Assembly: GCA_947632165.1 (NCBI GenBank)
Contig: CANROI010000064.1
Location: forward strand, 1 to 7,717
DNA length: 7,717 nt
Source of the DNA: an uncultured Clostridia bacterium
GTDB taxonomy: Bacteria; Bacillota; Clostridia; Christensenellales; Borkfalkiaceae
Direction of reading: 5' to 3'
Shown in pieces: positions 1-6,352 of this stretch (positions within the stretch are counted from its first letter, which is position 1; each line of letters begins with the position of its first letter). The notes under the pieces are model-generated. The model was not told the origin of the DNA. It saw only the letters and a program-made list of their open reading frames with translations, and did no database searches. A program made the position numbers and the translations under genes.

Positions 1-3000
1 TTCGGCGAAGACGTTTTCTATAGCTGCGAACATTTGGAGAAGCTGTTTATCCCCAATACGGTCACCTTGTTGCCCGATAGCCTGTGCTACCAATGCTATT
101 CGCTCGTCGATCTGGAATTCGAAGAGGGCGACAAACCGCTCACGATCGGTTCGACCAAGACCTCTGCGGTCGGCGTGTTCCGTCAATGCATTTCGCTCTC
201 GGAAGTTGTTTTGCCGGAGCGGCTGCAGTCGCTCGGTTACAAGATCTTCCAGGGCTGCACTTCTTTGACCTCTATCCGCCTTCCCGCTTCGCTGGAGACG
301 ATCGGCCAATATGCGTTCAGCGGAACTTCGCTCCGCGAGGTGGAGATCCCCGAAGACAGCAAGCTGAAGGTGATCGACCGCGACGCGTTCTCCGATAGTG
401 AAATTTCCGAGTTCGACTTCCGGGAAGGGGTCACCGAGATCGGTATGGATGCGTTTGCCTGCACAAATCTTTCCGTCTTCCATGCGCCTGTCTCGCTCGA
501 GACCATCGGATCGGGTGCGTTCGAGTTCTGTGACCTTACGGAAGCCATCTTCCCCGCAGGCAGCAAGCTCAAGGTCCTCGACGGCAGTGTGTTCTTTGGT
601 TGCAACAAGCTGACAAAGGTGGAATTCGGAGAGGGCTCCGTGCTGGAAGAACTCGACAGACAGAACTTCAAGTTCTGCACGTCGCTCGTCTCGATCAAGT
701 TCCCCGCGAGCCTGCAGACGATCGAACAGAATCAGTTCGAGGGTTGCTACGCCCTGAAGGAAGTCACATTCGAAGAGGGCAGCCAGCTGAAAAAGGTGGC
801 ACTGAAAGCCTTCCTGCAGACCGGACTCGAACATTTCGAATTCCCCGAATCTTCGAATAAAATCACGCTCGGCGATAACCTCTTCGAGGGCAGCATACTG
901 CTCAAGCGCCTGCATCTCTCCACTTCGATCACGGATTTGGGCAACGCATTGATCAAATGCCCTTCCCTCGAGCTCATCACCGTTGCACCGGGCAACGAGA
1001 ACTTCAGCGTAGAGGGCGGCGTCCTCTACAATGCAGATGGCACCGCGATCCGGTTCGCGTATGCGGATGCTCCGGAGAACGTGGTCAGAATCGATGAAGA
1101 TGTCAACACGATCGGCGTCGCCGCTTACCAGGGGATGACGAACATCACCACGGTGTATATCCCGAGAAACGTGCAGTCGATCGGCGCCAACGCATTCCGT
1201 AGCTGCACCAACCTGCAGGAAGTCATCATCGAAGAGGACAGCCTGCTCAAGACGATCGGCGATAGCGCGTTCGATAACTGCCGCTCCCTCAAAAAGATCA
1301 CGGGGTTGCCCGATAAGCTCGATTCGATCGGCGGCTTCGCCTTCTTCAACTCGGGTTTGAAGGGCGAGTTCAAGCTGCCCGCCTCCGCAAATTACGGCAC
1401 CGCCGTGTTCGCAAATTGCTCTGCGCTCGAAAAAGTCACGATTGTGAACGCTCCCGAGGTCACCAAGTTCGGCAACTATATGTTCCAGAACTGCGTATCG
1501 TTGCACGAGATCGAGATCCCCGATAGTGTCACCTTCCTCGGGAAGGGTTCGTTCATGAACTGCGGCTTCACGGAGATCGACCTCTCGAACCTTACCTCTC
1601 TCACGCAGATCCTGGCTGCGGCAACGACCAAGCCCACAAGCACCTCGAGCGAGTCCAGCCTGTTCTCGGACTGCACAAAGCTTGAGTCGGTGATCCTGCC
1701 CGAATCCTGCCTCTATCTCGGCGCGAAGACCTTCTATAATTGCACGAGCCTCAAGTCGATCAATATCGACCATGTGTTACTGCTCAGCAACAGCTGCTTC
1801 GAGTATTGCGGCTTCGAAGAGGTCACGATCCCTGCCGGGATGACGAGCACCTCCAAAGCGATGGGCTCCTATGTGTTCCGCTACTGCACTTCGCTGCATA
1901 CGATCCACTTCGATCCGGGCGCTACCTGCCTCGGCACCGCCGCATTCCAGGGCTGCACGGCGCTCACGAGCGTCGAACTTCCCGGAACGCTGACCACAAC
2001 GTTCGGTTCCGGCGTGTTCAACGGTTGCACGAACCTCTCCGATGTGAAGATCGGGAACGGCATCACGGTTTTGTCGAGCAACCTCTTCAACGGCTGCACT
2101 TCGCTCGAAGAGATCACCATCCCCGCCTCGATCAAGACGTTCCAGATCGACATCTTCTCGGGTTGCACGGCGCTGCGCACGGTTGTGTTCGAGCCCGGCA
2201 TCCAGGCAACGTCGCTCTCGAATGAAATGTTCCTGAACTGTAAATCGCTCAAGACGATCGAGCTGCCCGAAACCATCACCTACCTCGGCACCCATACCTT
2301 TGAGAACAGCGGCCTTACGAGCATCAATCTCTCCAAGCTGACCGGGTTGAAGTATTTGGGCTCTGCTGCGAGCACCTGCTCCGAATCGTCCAGCTCTTAT
2401 GTGTTCCAGGGCTGCGAAGATCTTGAAACGGTCATCCTTCCCGCCAATGTAACGAGGATCGGCGGCTACGCCTTCAACGGCTGCCTCAAGCTCAAGGAGA
2501 TCGATCTCACTCACATCGAACTCCTCAGCCGCTATGCGCTCACGGGGTGCGGGATCGAAGAGGTCTATATCCCTCAGACGCTCACCACGATCGGCTACTG
2601 CGCATTCTCCTCCTGCCCGTATCTCACCAAGATCGATGTCGCAAGCGGACACAGCGGCTACACTTCCGAAGACGGCGTGCTCTACACCTCCGATCATACG
2701 ATCTGGTGCTATCCCGCCGGCAAGGAGATTCCCGATGGCAAGCTCGTGCTCGAAGAGGGCGTTTCGATCGGCTACGGCGCGTTCATCGGCTGCGAAAATG
2801 TGAAGGATGTCTCCTTCCCCGAGAGCCTCACCACGATCGACAGCTACGCATTCTACCGGAGCGGAGTCGAGTACATCACCATTCCCGCCACGGTGGAGAC
2901 GATCTGCGACTACGCCTTCTCGGAGAGCGCCCTCAAGGAGATCACCTTCGAAGGCCCCGTCTCCTTCATCAAGAGCGTGGCGACGAACGGGACGATCACC

Positions 3001-3903
3001 TATTACGGCTATCAGTTTGCGGGATGCGGCGATCTGACCAAAGTCACCTTCGCGGAGCCCGCTACGGCGATCACGATGTATATGTTCCAGAACTGCACGT
3101 CGCTCACGTCGTTCGACCTCACGGGCGTCGAATATATCGGGCTCTCCGCCTTCAACGGCAGCGGGCTCGAGAGCGTCGTCGTACCCGAAACGGTGACCTC
3201 CATCGGAAATTCCGCCTTTGCCGGCAGCAAGCTCCGCACGGTCGAATACAACGCGATCAATGCTCCTATGTTCAGCTACGGTTCGTTGGGTTCCGTCAGC
3301 GCGGTTGCCCAGTCCCTCTTCAAGGATTGTGCGGATCTCACCGATTTTACGTTCGCGGCAGGTCAGACGGCGGTCTGCAATGAGATGTTCGCGGGCTGCA
3401 TTTCCCTTACCGAGATCGAACTGCCTCAGTCGATCAACAGGATCGGCAACAGCGCGTTCAAGGGCAGCGGCATCACCTCCATCGTCATCCCCGAAGCGGT
3501 GATCGTCAGCGAGAATATCACCGGTGCGGTCAACCATCTCGGCACCGCCGTGTTCCAGGATTGCGCTTCGCTCGAGTCCGTGAAGCTTCCGAGCAATGTC
3601 TGCTTCCTCGGCGAAAACTTCTTCAACGGCTGCAGCAAGCTTCAAACGGTGGAGATGCCCTCCGTCTCCGAATTCGGCGATTTCTGCTTCGCAGGCTGCG
3701 TCAAGCTCGAACTCGTCGTCAAGAAGCAGGTCTGCAAGGTCGGCAAGGGCATCTTCAACGGATTCACTTCCGATCAGACCATCTACTTCGAGGCCTCCGA
3801 GCGCGATCTCTATTCGGTCTGGGGCTCCTCAAAGTTCACCACCGCCATCGATGCCTGGTGGGATGGCTGCGAAGCGAACCTCGTGTTCGACTACACCGCC
3901 TAA
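1..3903 (+). CDS. Giant BspA-like leucine-rich-repeat (LRR_5/TpLRR) protein, 5'-truncated by window edge
   Basis: Seen: the frame is open from base 1 and already reads repeat sequence (FGEDVFYSCEHLEKLFIP), so the TTG at 34 is not a start and the gene begins upstream. The 1300 visible residues form about 48 repeats of roughly 22-25 residues with the TpLRR pattern LxxIxIPxxVTxIGxxAFxxCxxL. Most repeats carry Cys before the closing Leu (QGCTSL, NGCTNL); others carry SGL or TGL instead. Two repeats hold a hairpin module with GVLY (near residues 341 and 893). The C-terminal 60 residues leave the repeat pattern and are Trp-rich (VWGSS, DAWWDGC), like the end cap of other clostridial LRR_5 proteins. 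No LPXTG, SLH or membrane segment is visible at the C-terminus. Known: BspA-type proteins are usually secreted or surface adhesins that bind host or microbial partners. Inferred: an exported interaction protein. Export cannot be judged without the N-terminus. Confidence 0.93.
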   Translation, partial: FGEDVFYSCEHLEKLFIPNTVTLLPDSLCYQCYSLVDLEFEEGDKPLTIGSTKTSAVGVFRQCISLSEVVLPERLQSLGYKIFQGCTSLTSIRLPASLETIGQYAFSGTSLREVEIPEDSKLKVIDRDAFSDSEISEFDFREGVTEIGMDAFACTNLSVFHAPVSLETIGSGAFEFCDLTEAIFPAGSKLKVLDGSVFFGCNKLTKVEFGEGSVLEELDRQNFKFCTSLVSIKFPASLQTIEQNQFEGCYALKEVTFEEGSQLKKVALKAFLQTGLEHFEFPESSNKITLGDNLFEGSILLKRLHLSTSITDLGNALIKCPSLELITVAPGNENFSVEGGVLYNADGTAIRFAYADAPENVVRIDEDVNTIGVAAYQGMTNITTVYIPRNVQSIGANAFRSCTNLQEVIIEEDSLLKTIGDSAFDNCRSLKKITGLPDKLDSIGGFAFFNSGLKGEFKLPASANYGTAVFANCSALEKVTIVNAPEVTKFGNYMFQNCVSLHEIEIPDSVTFLGKGSFMNCGFTEIDLSNLTSLTQILAAATTKPTSTSSESSLFSDCTKLESVILPESCLYLGAKTFYNCTSLKSINIDHVLLLSNSCFEYCGFEEVTIPAGMTSTSKAMGSYVFRYCTSLHTIHFDPGATCLGTAAFQGCTALTSVELPGTLTTTFGSGVFNGCTNLSDVKIGNGITVLSSNLFNGCTSLEEITIPASIKTFQIDIFSGCTALRTVVFEPGIQATSLSNEMFLNCKSLKTIELPETITYLGTHTFENSGLTSINLSKLTGLKYLGSAASTCSESSSSYVFQGCEDLETVILPANVTRIGGYAFNGCLKLKEIDLTHIELLSRYALTGCGIEEVYIPQTLTTIGYCAFSSCPYLTKIDVASGHSGYTSEDGVLYTSDHTIWCYPAGKEIPDGKLVLEEGVSIGYGAFIGCENVKDVSFPESLTTIDSYAFYRSGVEYITIPATVETICDYAFSESALKEITFEGPVSFIKSVATNGTITYYGYQFAGCGDLTKVTFAEPATAITMYMFQNCTSLTSFDLTGVEYIGLSAFNGSGLESVVVPETVTSIGNSAFAGSKLRTVEYNAINAPMFSYGSLGSVSAVAQSLFKDCADLTDFTFAAGQTAVCNEMFAGCISLTEIELPQSINRIGNSAFKGSGITSIVIPEAVIVSENITGAVNHLGTAVFQDCASLESVKLPSNVCFLGENFFNGCSKLQTVEMPSVSEFGDFCFAGCVKLELVVKKQVCKVGKGIFNGFTSDQTIYFEASERDLYSVWGSSKFTTAIDAWWDGCEANLVFDYTA
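1414..1836 (+). repeat. LRR super-repeat copy 1
   Basis: This is a block of about 140 residues inside the LRR gene, from NCSALEKV to EEVTIPAG. It aligns collinearly with the block starting at 2161. The first part is shifted by exactly 249 residues and, after a two-residue length difference in a Ser/Thr-rich loop (1615-1659), the rest by 247. Shared landmarks in order are an N-x-MF-x-NC repeat, a LTSL-containing repeat, the Ser/Thr loop, a LESVILP or LETVILP repeat, and a CGxEEVxIP repeat. It probably arose by duplication of several LRR units together. Confidence 0.7.
2161..2577 (+). repeat. LRR super-repeat copy 2
   Basis: This is the second copy of the multi-LRR block, from GCTALRTV to EEVYIPQT. 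It carries NEMFLNCKSL, then LTSINLSKLTGL, then a Ser-rich loop at 2362-2400, then LETVILP, LKEIDL and CGIEEV. It matches copy 1 in the order of every landmark, which single-unit LRR degeneracy would not give. The DNA has diverged considerably, so the duplication is old or the copies have been under diversifying change. Confidence 0.7.
3325..3720 (+). repeat. LRR super-repeat copy 3 (more diverged)
   Basis: This is a third, weaker copy running into the C-terminal end of the repeat domain. It starts DCADLTDF and carries NEMFAGCISLTEIELP, then FKGSGITSIVIP, then a polar loop at 3499-3540, then LESVKLP and a NGCSKL repeat. The order of landmarks is that of copies 1 and 2. The loop sits after an IPEAV strand rather than after a LTxL strand, so the homology is less certain past the middle. 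Confidence 0.5.
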
Positions 3904-3913
3904 GCGACTTTGC

Positions 3914-3930
3914 CGCCGCATGTTGCGGCG
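3914..3930 (+). other. Short GC hairpin after the LRR stop codon
   Basis: CGCCGCA and TGCGGCG form a perfect 7-bp stem with a TGT loop, 10 bases after the LRR stop. No T-tract follows, so it is not itself an intrinsic terminator. It could protect the 3' end of the mRNA upstream of the real terminator, or be chance in GC-rich DNA. Confidence 0.35.
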
Positions 3931-3951
3931 CAGTCCGATATCTGTTACCCG

Positions 3952-3983
3952 AAAAAGCGGAACGGTTCGCCGTTCCGCTTTTT
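3952..3983 (+). terminator. Bidirectional intrinsic terminator between LRR gene and PRC-barrel gene
   Basis: A perfect 9-bp stem (GCGGAACGG at 3957-3965, CCGTTCCGC at 3970-3978) closes on a TTCG tetraloop. It is flanked by A5 on the left and T5 on the right, so it gives a hairpin plus U-run on either strand. It lies 48 bases after the LRR stop and 8 bases beyond the stop of the convergent gene, and can end both transcripts. Confidence 0.9.
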
Positions 3984-3991
3984 CTGTTCTG

Positions 3992-4597
3992 TCACGCGAG
4001 GGTGCTCGCCTCGAGTTCGAGCAGCCGGTTGCGCGCATGCGCCCGCTTGAGCAGGGCGGAGGTGACCGTCTCTCCCGCGCCGGCGAGCAGCTCTCCGCGG
4101 TCGAACACGGGCCGCAGGACCCGCCTCCCGAGCAAACCGAAGCGGTCGAATCCGTCTTTCGGCGCTTCAGACGTGCGCGGCTTCGGGTGTGCGGCGGGGC
4201 GTCCCTTGCCCGGGTAGAGGATGACCGCGTCCCCCGCAGCGAGGCTTTTGAGCGGCAGCGCAAGGGGGAGCCGCCCCCGCACGAGCAGCGCGCCCTCCCG
4301 TTCGGCGATCAGTTCCGACGCTCTGCCGAGGTAGTTGCCGCGGCAGTCGAACACCGCCTTCCCGATGGGGGAGGGGACGCCCGCGGGCGCCTTGAGACGC
4401 GCTTTCCCCACGGTGACCGCCTCTCCTGTCCCGAGCACGGCGCGGGCGGGCACGAAGAACGTCTCTTCCTCCTCTGTGGCGCAGCCGAGCGAGGCGAGCG
4501 CTTCGAGCGTTTTGCTTGCGTAGATGCTCTTGACGTAGCCGATCCGTTTCCCTGCGGGATCGAGGACGGGCGCGCCGATCAGTTCGGATAATTTCAT
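3992..4597 (-). CDS. PRC-barrel domain protein
   Basis: Seen: 201 residues. Residues 5-66 (LIGAPVLDPAGKRIGYVKSI) and 77-127 (PIGKAVFDCRGNYLGRASEL) are two PRC-barrel-like units with the hallmark pattern of hG-x-x-V-x-D-x-x-G-x-x-h-G. A Lys/Pro/Arg-rich linker at about 130-150 precedes a third segment (LLGRRVLRPVFDRGELLAGA), which matches the C-terminal region of YrrD-like clostridial PRC proteins. There is no signal peptide or membrane segment, so it is probably cytoplasmic. The ATG is preceded by AAGAGGT seven bases upstream (4604-4610, minus strand). Known: PRC barrels occur in RimM and in the photosynthetic reaction centre H subunit, and generally bind RNA, protein or ligand. The role here is unknown. 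It is divergent from gap and convergent with the LRR gene, so it is probably monocistronic. Confidence 0.8.
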   Translation of the reverse strand: MKLSELIGAPVLDPAGKRIGYVKSIYASKTLEALASLGCATEEEETFFVPARAVLGTGEAVTVGKARLKAPAGVPSPIGKAVFDCRGNYLGRASELIAEREGALLVRGRLPLALPLKSLAAGDAVILYPGKGRPAAHPKPRTSEAPKDGFDRFGLLGRRVLRPVFDRGELLAGAGETVTSALLKRAHARNRLLELEASTLA

Positions 4598-4760
4598 AGC
4601 TTTACCTCTTGCCCTAACCTATGACCCGCCCTCCGCCCGAAAAACGGGGGATTTTGCACCGCGGAGGGGAATTTTGTCGGCGTAGCCGAAGCGTCCGCCG
4701 CTCCCCGTGGGGCCGCCTTGGCGCAAATATGGGGGAATTTGGGAAAATTTTCAAAAAGCG
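4598..4760 (-). promoter_or_regulatory. Presumed leader region of the PRC-barrel gene, with inverted repeats
   Basis: This GC-rich stretch contains CCCTCCGC (4629-4636) and its exact complement GCGGAGGG (4661-4668). Nested and competing with these is CCCG-AAAAA-CGGG (4636-4648). A further small stem, TCGGC-GTA-GCCGA, lies at 4677-4689. I cannot find a convincing -10/-35 pair for the minus-strand gene. The 3' part on the plus strand (about 4744-4757) is A/T-rich and may act as an UP element for gap. RNA folding of the minus-strand leader is plausible but not proven. Confidence 0.35.
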
Positions 4761-4789
4761 TTGACGAACGCGAAAAAATGTGGTAAGAT
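4761..4789 (+). promoter_or_regulatory. Sigma-A promoter of gap
   Basis: TTGACG (4761-4766) is followed after exactly 17 bp by TAAGAT (4784-4789), with an extended -10 TG at 4781-4782. An A/T-rich block immediately upstream (AAAATTTTCAAAAA, 4744-4757) resembles an UP element. Transcription would begin near 4796, about 50 bases before the gap start codon. These features fit strong constitutive expression of a glycolytic gene. Confidence 0.85.
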
Positions 4790-4804
4790 AATAGCGTAAA
4801 AGTA

Positions 4805-4827
4805 CGGCTTCGCGGAAAGCGGAGCCG
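4805..4827 (+). promoter_or_regulatory. 5' leader stem-loop of gap mRNA
   Basis: CGGCTTCGC (4805-4813) pairs with GCGGAGCCG (4819-4827) around a GGAAA loop: nine pairs including one G-U. It begins roughly 10 bases after the predicted transcription start and ends 4 bases before the ribosome binding site (GGAGG, 4832-4836). It does not cover that site. A 5' stem in this position fits an mRNA-stabilising element better than an attenuator, because no T-tract follows. Confidence 0.6.
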
Positions 4828-4847
4828 AATCGGAGGATATTTCTATC

Positions 4848-5870
4848 ATGGCTAATGTAAGAGTTGCAATCAACGGATTCGGTCGCATCGGCCGTCTTGC
4901 GTTCCGTCAGATGTTCGGTGCCGAAGGGTACGAAGTCGTTGCCATCAACGATCTGACCAGCCCCACGATGCTTGCGCATCTTCTGAAGTACGATTCCGCG
5001 CAGGGCAGATATGCACATGCGGATACCGTCTCCGCTGATGACGAAGCCGGCACGATCACCGTCTGCGGCAAGACCATCAAAATTTACAAAGAGAAAGACG
5101 CCGTCAACCTTCCTTGGGGAGAGATCGGCGTAGATGTCGTCCTCGAATGCACGGGCTTCTACTGCTCGAAGGACAAGTCCCAGGCGCACATCACAGCGGG
5201 CGCCAAGAAGGTCGTCATCTCCGCTCCCGCGGGCAACGATCTGCCCACCATCGTGTTCGGCGTCAACGAAAAGAGCCTCAAGAAGACGGATACCATCATC
5301 TCCGCGGCTTCCTGCACGACGAACTGCCTTGCACCCATGGCCTATGCGCTCAACAACGCCTATCCCATCGTCTCCGGCATCATGACCACCGTCCACGCCT
5401 TCACGGGCGACCAGATGGTGCTCGACGGACCTCACCGCAAGGGCGATCTCCGCCGTGCGCGCGCCGCTGCCTGCAACATCGTGCCCAACTCCACGGGCGC
5501 GGCGAAGGCGATCGGCCTCGTCATTCCCGAACTCAACGGCAAGCTCATCGGTTCCGCTCAGCGCGTTCCCGTCCCCACCGGCTCCACGACCATCCTCGTC
5601 GCGGTCGTCAAGGGTCAGGATATCACGAAGGCTTCCATCAACGCCGCAATGAAGGCCGCCGCCTCCGCTTCCTTCGGTTACACCGAGGAACAGCTCGTCT
5701 CCTCCGATATCATCGGCGAGACCCACGGCTCCATCTTCGATGCGACCCAGACGATGGTCACGAAGATCGACGACGACACCTATCAGGTCCAGGTCGTCGC
5801 TTGGTACGACAACGAAAATTCCTACACCTCTCAGATGGTCCGCACCATCAAGTATTTCGCAGAGCTGTAA
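4848..5870 (+). CDS. gap: Glyceraldehyde-3-phosphate dehydrogenase, type I, NAD-dependent
   Basis: Catalyses oxidation and phosphorylation of glyceraldehyde 3-phosphate to 1,3-bisphosphoglycerate with NAD in cytoplasmic glycolysis. Seen: 340 residues, the usual length. The Rossmann motif NGFGRIGRLAF is at residues 9-19, and the acidic residue after the second strand (Asn34-Asp35) fits NAD rather than NADP preference. The active-site block SAASCTTNC has nucleophile Cys156, and the partner is His183 in TTVHAFTGDQ. Also present are DGPHRKGDLRRARAA at 193-207, the phosphate-binding RVPVPTGS at 239-246, and WYDNENSY at 319-326. No key residue is missing. The ATG is preceded by GGAGG with an 11-base gap. 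There is no pgk or tpi beside it; the gene stands alone with its own promoter and terminator. Third codon positions are almost all C or G, as in a highly expressed gene. Confidence 0.98.
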   Translation: MANVRVAINGFGRIGRLAFRQMFGAEGYEVVAINDLTSPTMLAHLLKYDSAQGRYAHADTVSADDEAGTITVCGKTIKIYKEKDAVNLPWGEIGVDVVLECTGFYCSKDKSQAHITAGAKKVVISAPAGNDLPTIVFGVNEKSLKKTDTIISAASCTTNCLAPMAYALNNAYPIVSGIMTTVHAFTGDQMVLDGPHRKGDLRRARAAACNIVPNSTGAAKAIGLVIPELNGKLIGSAQRVPVPTGSTTILVAVVKGQDITKASINAAMKAAASASFGYTEEQLVSSDIIGETHGSIFDATQTMVTKIDDDTYQVQVVAWYDNENSYTSQMVRTIKYFAEL

Positions 5871-5886
5871 GATCGAAAGAGAAAGC

Positions 5887-5928
5887 GAGCGCTCCCGCAA
5901 GGGAGCGCTCATTCGTTGTCGTCTTTTT
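5887..5928 (+). terminator. Intrinsic terminator after gap, probably shared with convergent hxlR-type gene
   Basis: GAGCGCTCCC (5887-5896) and GGGAGCGCTC (5901-5910) form a perfect 10-bp stem with a GCAA (GNRA) loop, 16 bases after the gap stop. On the plus strand the clear T5 comes late (5924-5928), after ATTCGTTGTCGTC. On the minus strand the stem is followed directly by GCTTTCTCTTTC. It therefore looks at least as good a terminator for the opposing regulator gene. Confidence 0.75.
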
Positions 5929-5941
5929 GCCGGGAAGGCGG

Positions 5942-6274
5942 TCATTGCAGGTTGCTCTTGTATTCCGTTCCCCAATCCGACATGGCGTCGAGAATGGGAC
6001 GGAGCGACATGCCGAGCGGAGAGAGGGAATATTCGACGCGCGGCGGCACTTCGGCAAACACTTCCCGCTCGATGAGTCCGTCCTCTTCCAGCGCGCGCAA
6101 ATTATCCGTCAGCACCTTTTTGCTGATGGAGGGGATCGTCTTGATAAAATCGGTAAAACGCTGTTTTCCGTTGTAGACCAGATTGCGGATCAGCAAGAGT
6201 TTCCACTTGTTGCCGATGAGCTGCACGGTCGTCGCAACGGGGCATTCGGGCAGTTCGTCCTTTGTCAACATCAT
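5942..6274 (-). CDS. HxlR-family winged-helix transcriptional regulator
   Basis: Binds DNA as a dimer through a MarR-like winged helix and regulates nearby genes. Seen: 110 residues from the chosen start. The family signature begins ECPVATTVQLIGNKWKLLLI at residues 10-29. The recognition-helix region is at about 48-65 (SISKKVLTDNLRALEEDGLI), and the wing has VPPRVEYSLSPLG. The only cysteine, Cys11, sits just before the domain where thiol-sensing members such as YodB and HypR keep their sensor Cys. Start: the ATG at 6274 has AAGAGGAG six bases upstream. The longer reading from 6304 would begin inside the predicted -10 box and has no ribosome binding site. A second ATG follows directly at 6271. 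The gene is divergent from the cupin gene and convergent with gap. Inferred: it controls itself and the cupin gene. The inducer is unknown. Confidence 0.92.
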   Translation of the reverse strand: MMLTKDELPECPVATTVQLIGNKWKLLLIRNLVYNGKQRFTDFIKTIPSISKKVLTDNLRALEEDGLIEREVFAEVPPRVEYSLSPLGMSLRPILDAMSDWGTEYKSNLQ

Positions 6275-6280
6275 TGTTAT

Positions 6281-6288
6281 CTCCTCTT
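6281..6288 (-). promoter_or_regulatory. Ribosome binding site that fixes the HxlR start
   Basis: On the minus strand this reads AAGAGGAG, a near-perfect Shine-Dalgarno sequence six bases before the ATG-ATG pair at 6274/6271. No comparable site precedes the upstream in-frame ATG at 6304. Confidence 0.85.
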
Positions 6289-6299
6289 GGTAAGTTACC
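6289..6299. promoter_or_regulatory. 11-bp palindrome over the predicted start point of the HxlR transcript
   Basis: GGTAA-G-TTACC is a perfect palindrome. It lies 4-14 bases downstream of the hxlR -10 box, so it overlaps the expected transcription start near 6296. The same hexamer GTTACC (6294-6299) recurs at 6353-6358 in the larger palindrome. Position and sharing suggest an autoregulatory operator. This is inference from sequence only. Confidence 0.6.
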
Positions 6300-6302
6300 G
6301 CC

Positions 6303-6332
6303 ATTATAGCACAGGGCAGCGGGCTCTGTCAA
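6303..6332 (-). promoter_or_regulatory. Consensus sigma-A promoter of the HxlR gene
   Basis: On the minus strand TTGACA (6327-6332) and TATAAT (6303-6308) are exact consensus boxes separated by 18 bp, with an extended -10 TG one base before TATAAT. The predicted start near 6296 leaves a leader of about 22 bases before the ATG at 6274. Confidence 0.85.
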
Positions 6333-6352
6333 TGGTTCGGAATGGAAACTAT

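Noticed and set aside
1777..3645. 622-residue open frame on the minus strand opposite the LRR gene
   Set aside because: It mirrors the repetitive plus-strand codons. The translation is full of Arg/Glu/Ala/Asp low-information sequence with no recognisable domain, and the plus-strand reading is a clear LRR protein. It is a by-product of G/C-ending codons in repeats.
1..3903. CRISPR array or non-coding tandem repeat within the repetitive LRR region
   Set aside because: The periodicity is in the protein (about 22-25 codons) with diverged DNA and an uninterrupted reading frame. There are no identical direct repeats with unique spacers.
3596..4591. 331-residue plus-strand frame across the terminator and opposite the PRC-barrel gene
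   Set aside because: It runs through the LRR 3' end, a perfect bidirectional terminator and the antisense of a gene with good domain evidence. The translation is Ser/Arg-rich with no motif.
4614..5975. 453-residue open frame on the minus strand opposite gap
   Set aside because: It covers the whole of gap plus its promoter, leader and terminator, has no family motifs and no ribosome binding site. It is an antisense shadow of a highly codon-biased gene.
6275..6304. Ten-residue N-terminal extension of the HxlR protein starting at 6304
   Set aside because: The ATG overlaps the predicted TATAAT box, has no Shine-Dalgarno sequence and lies upstream of the predicted transcription start.
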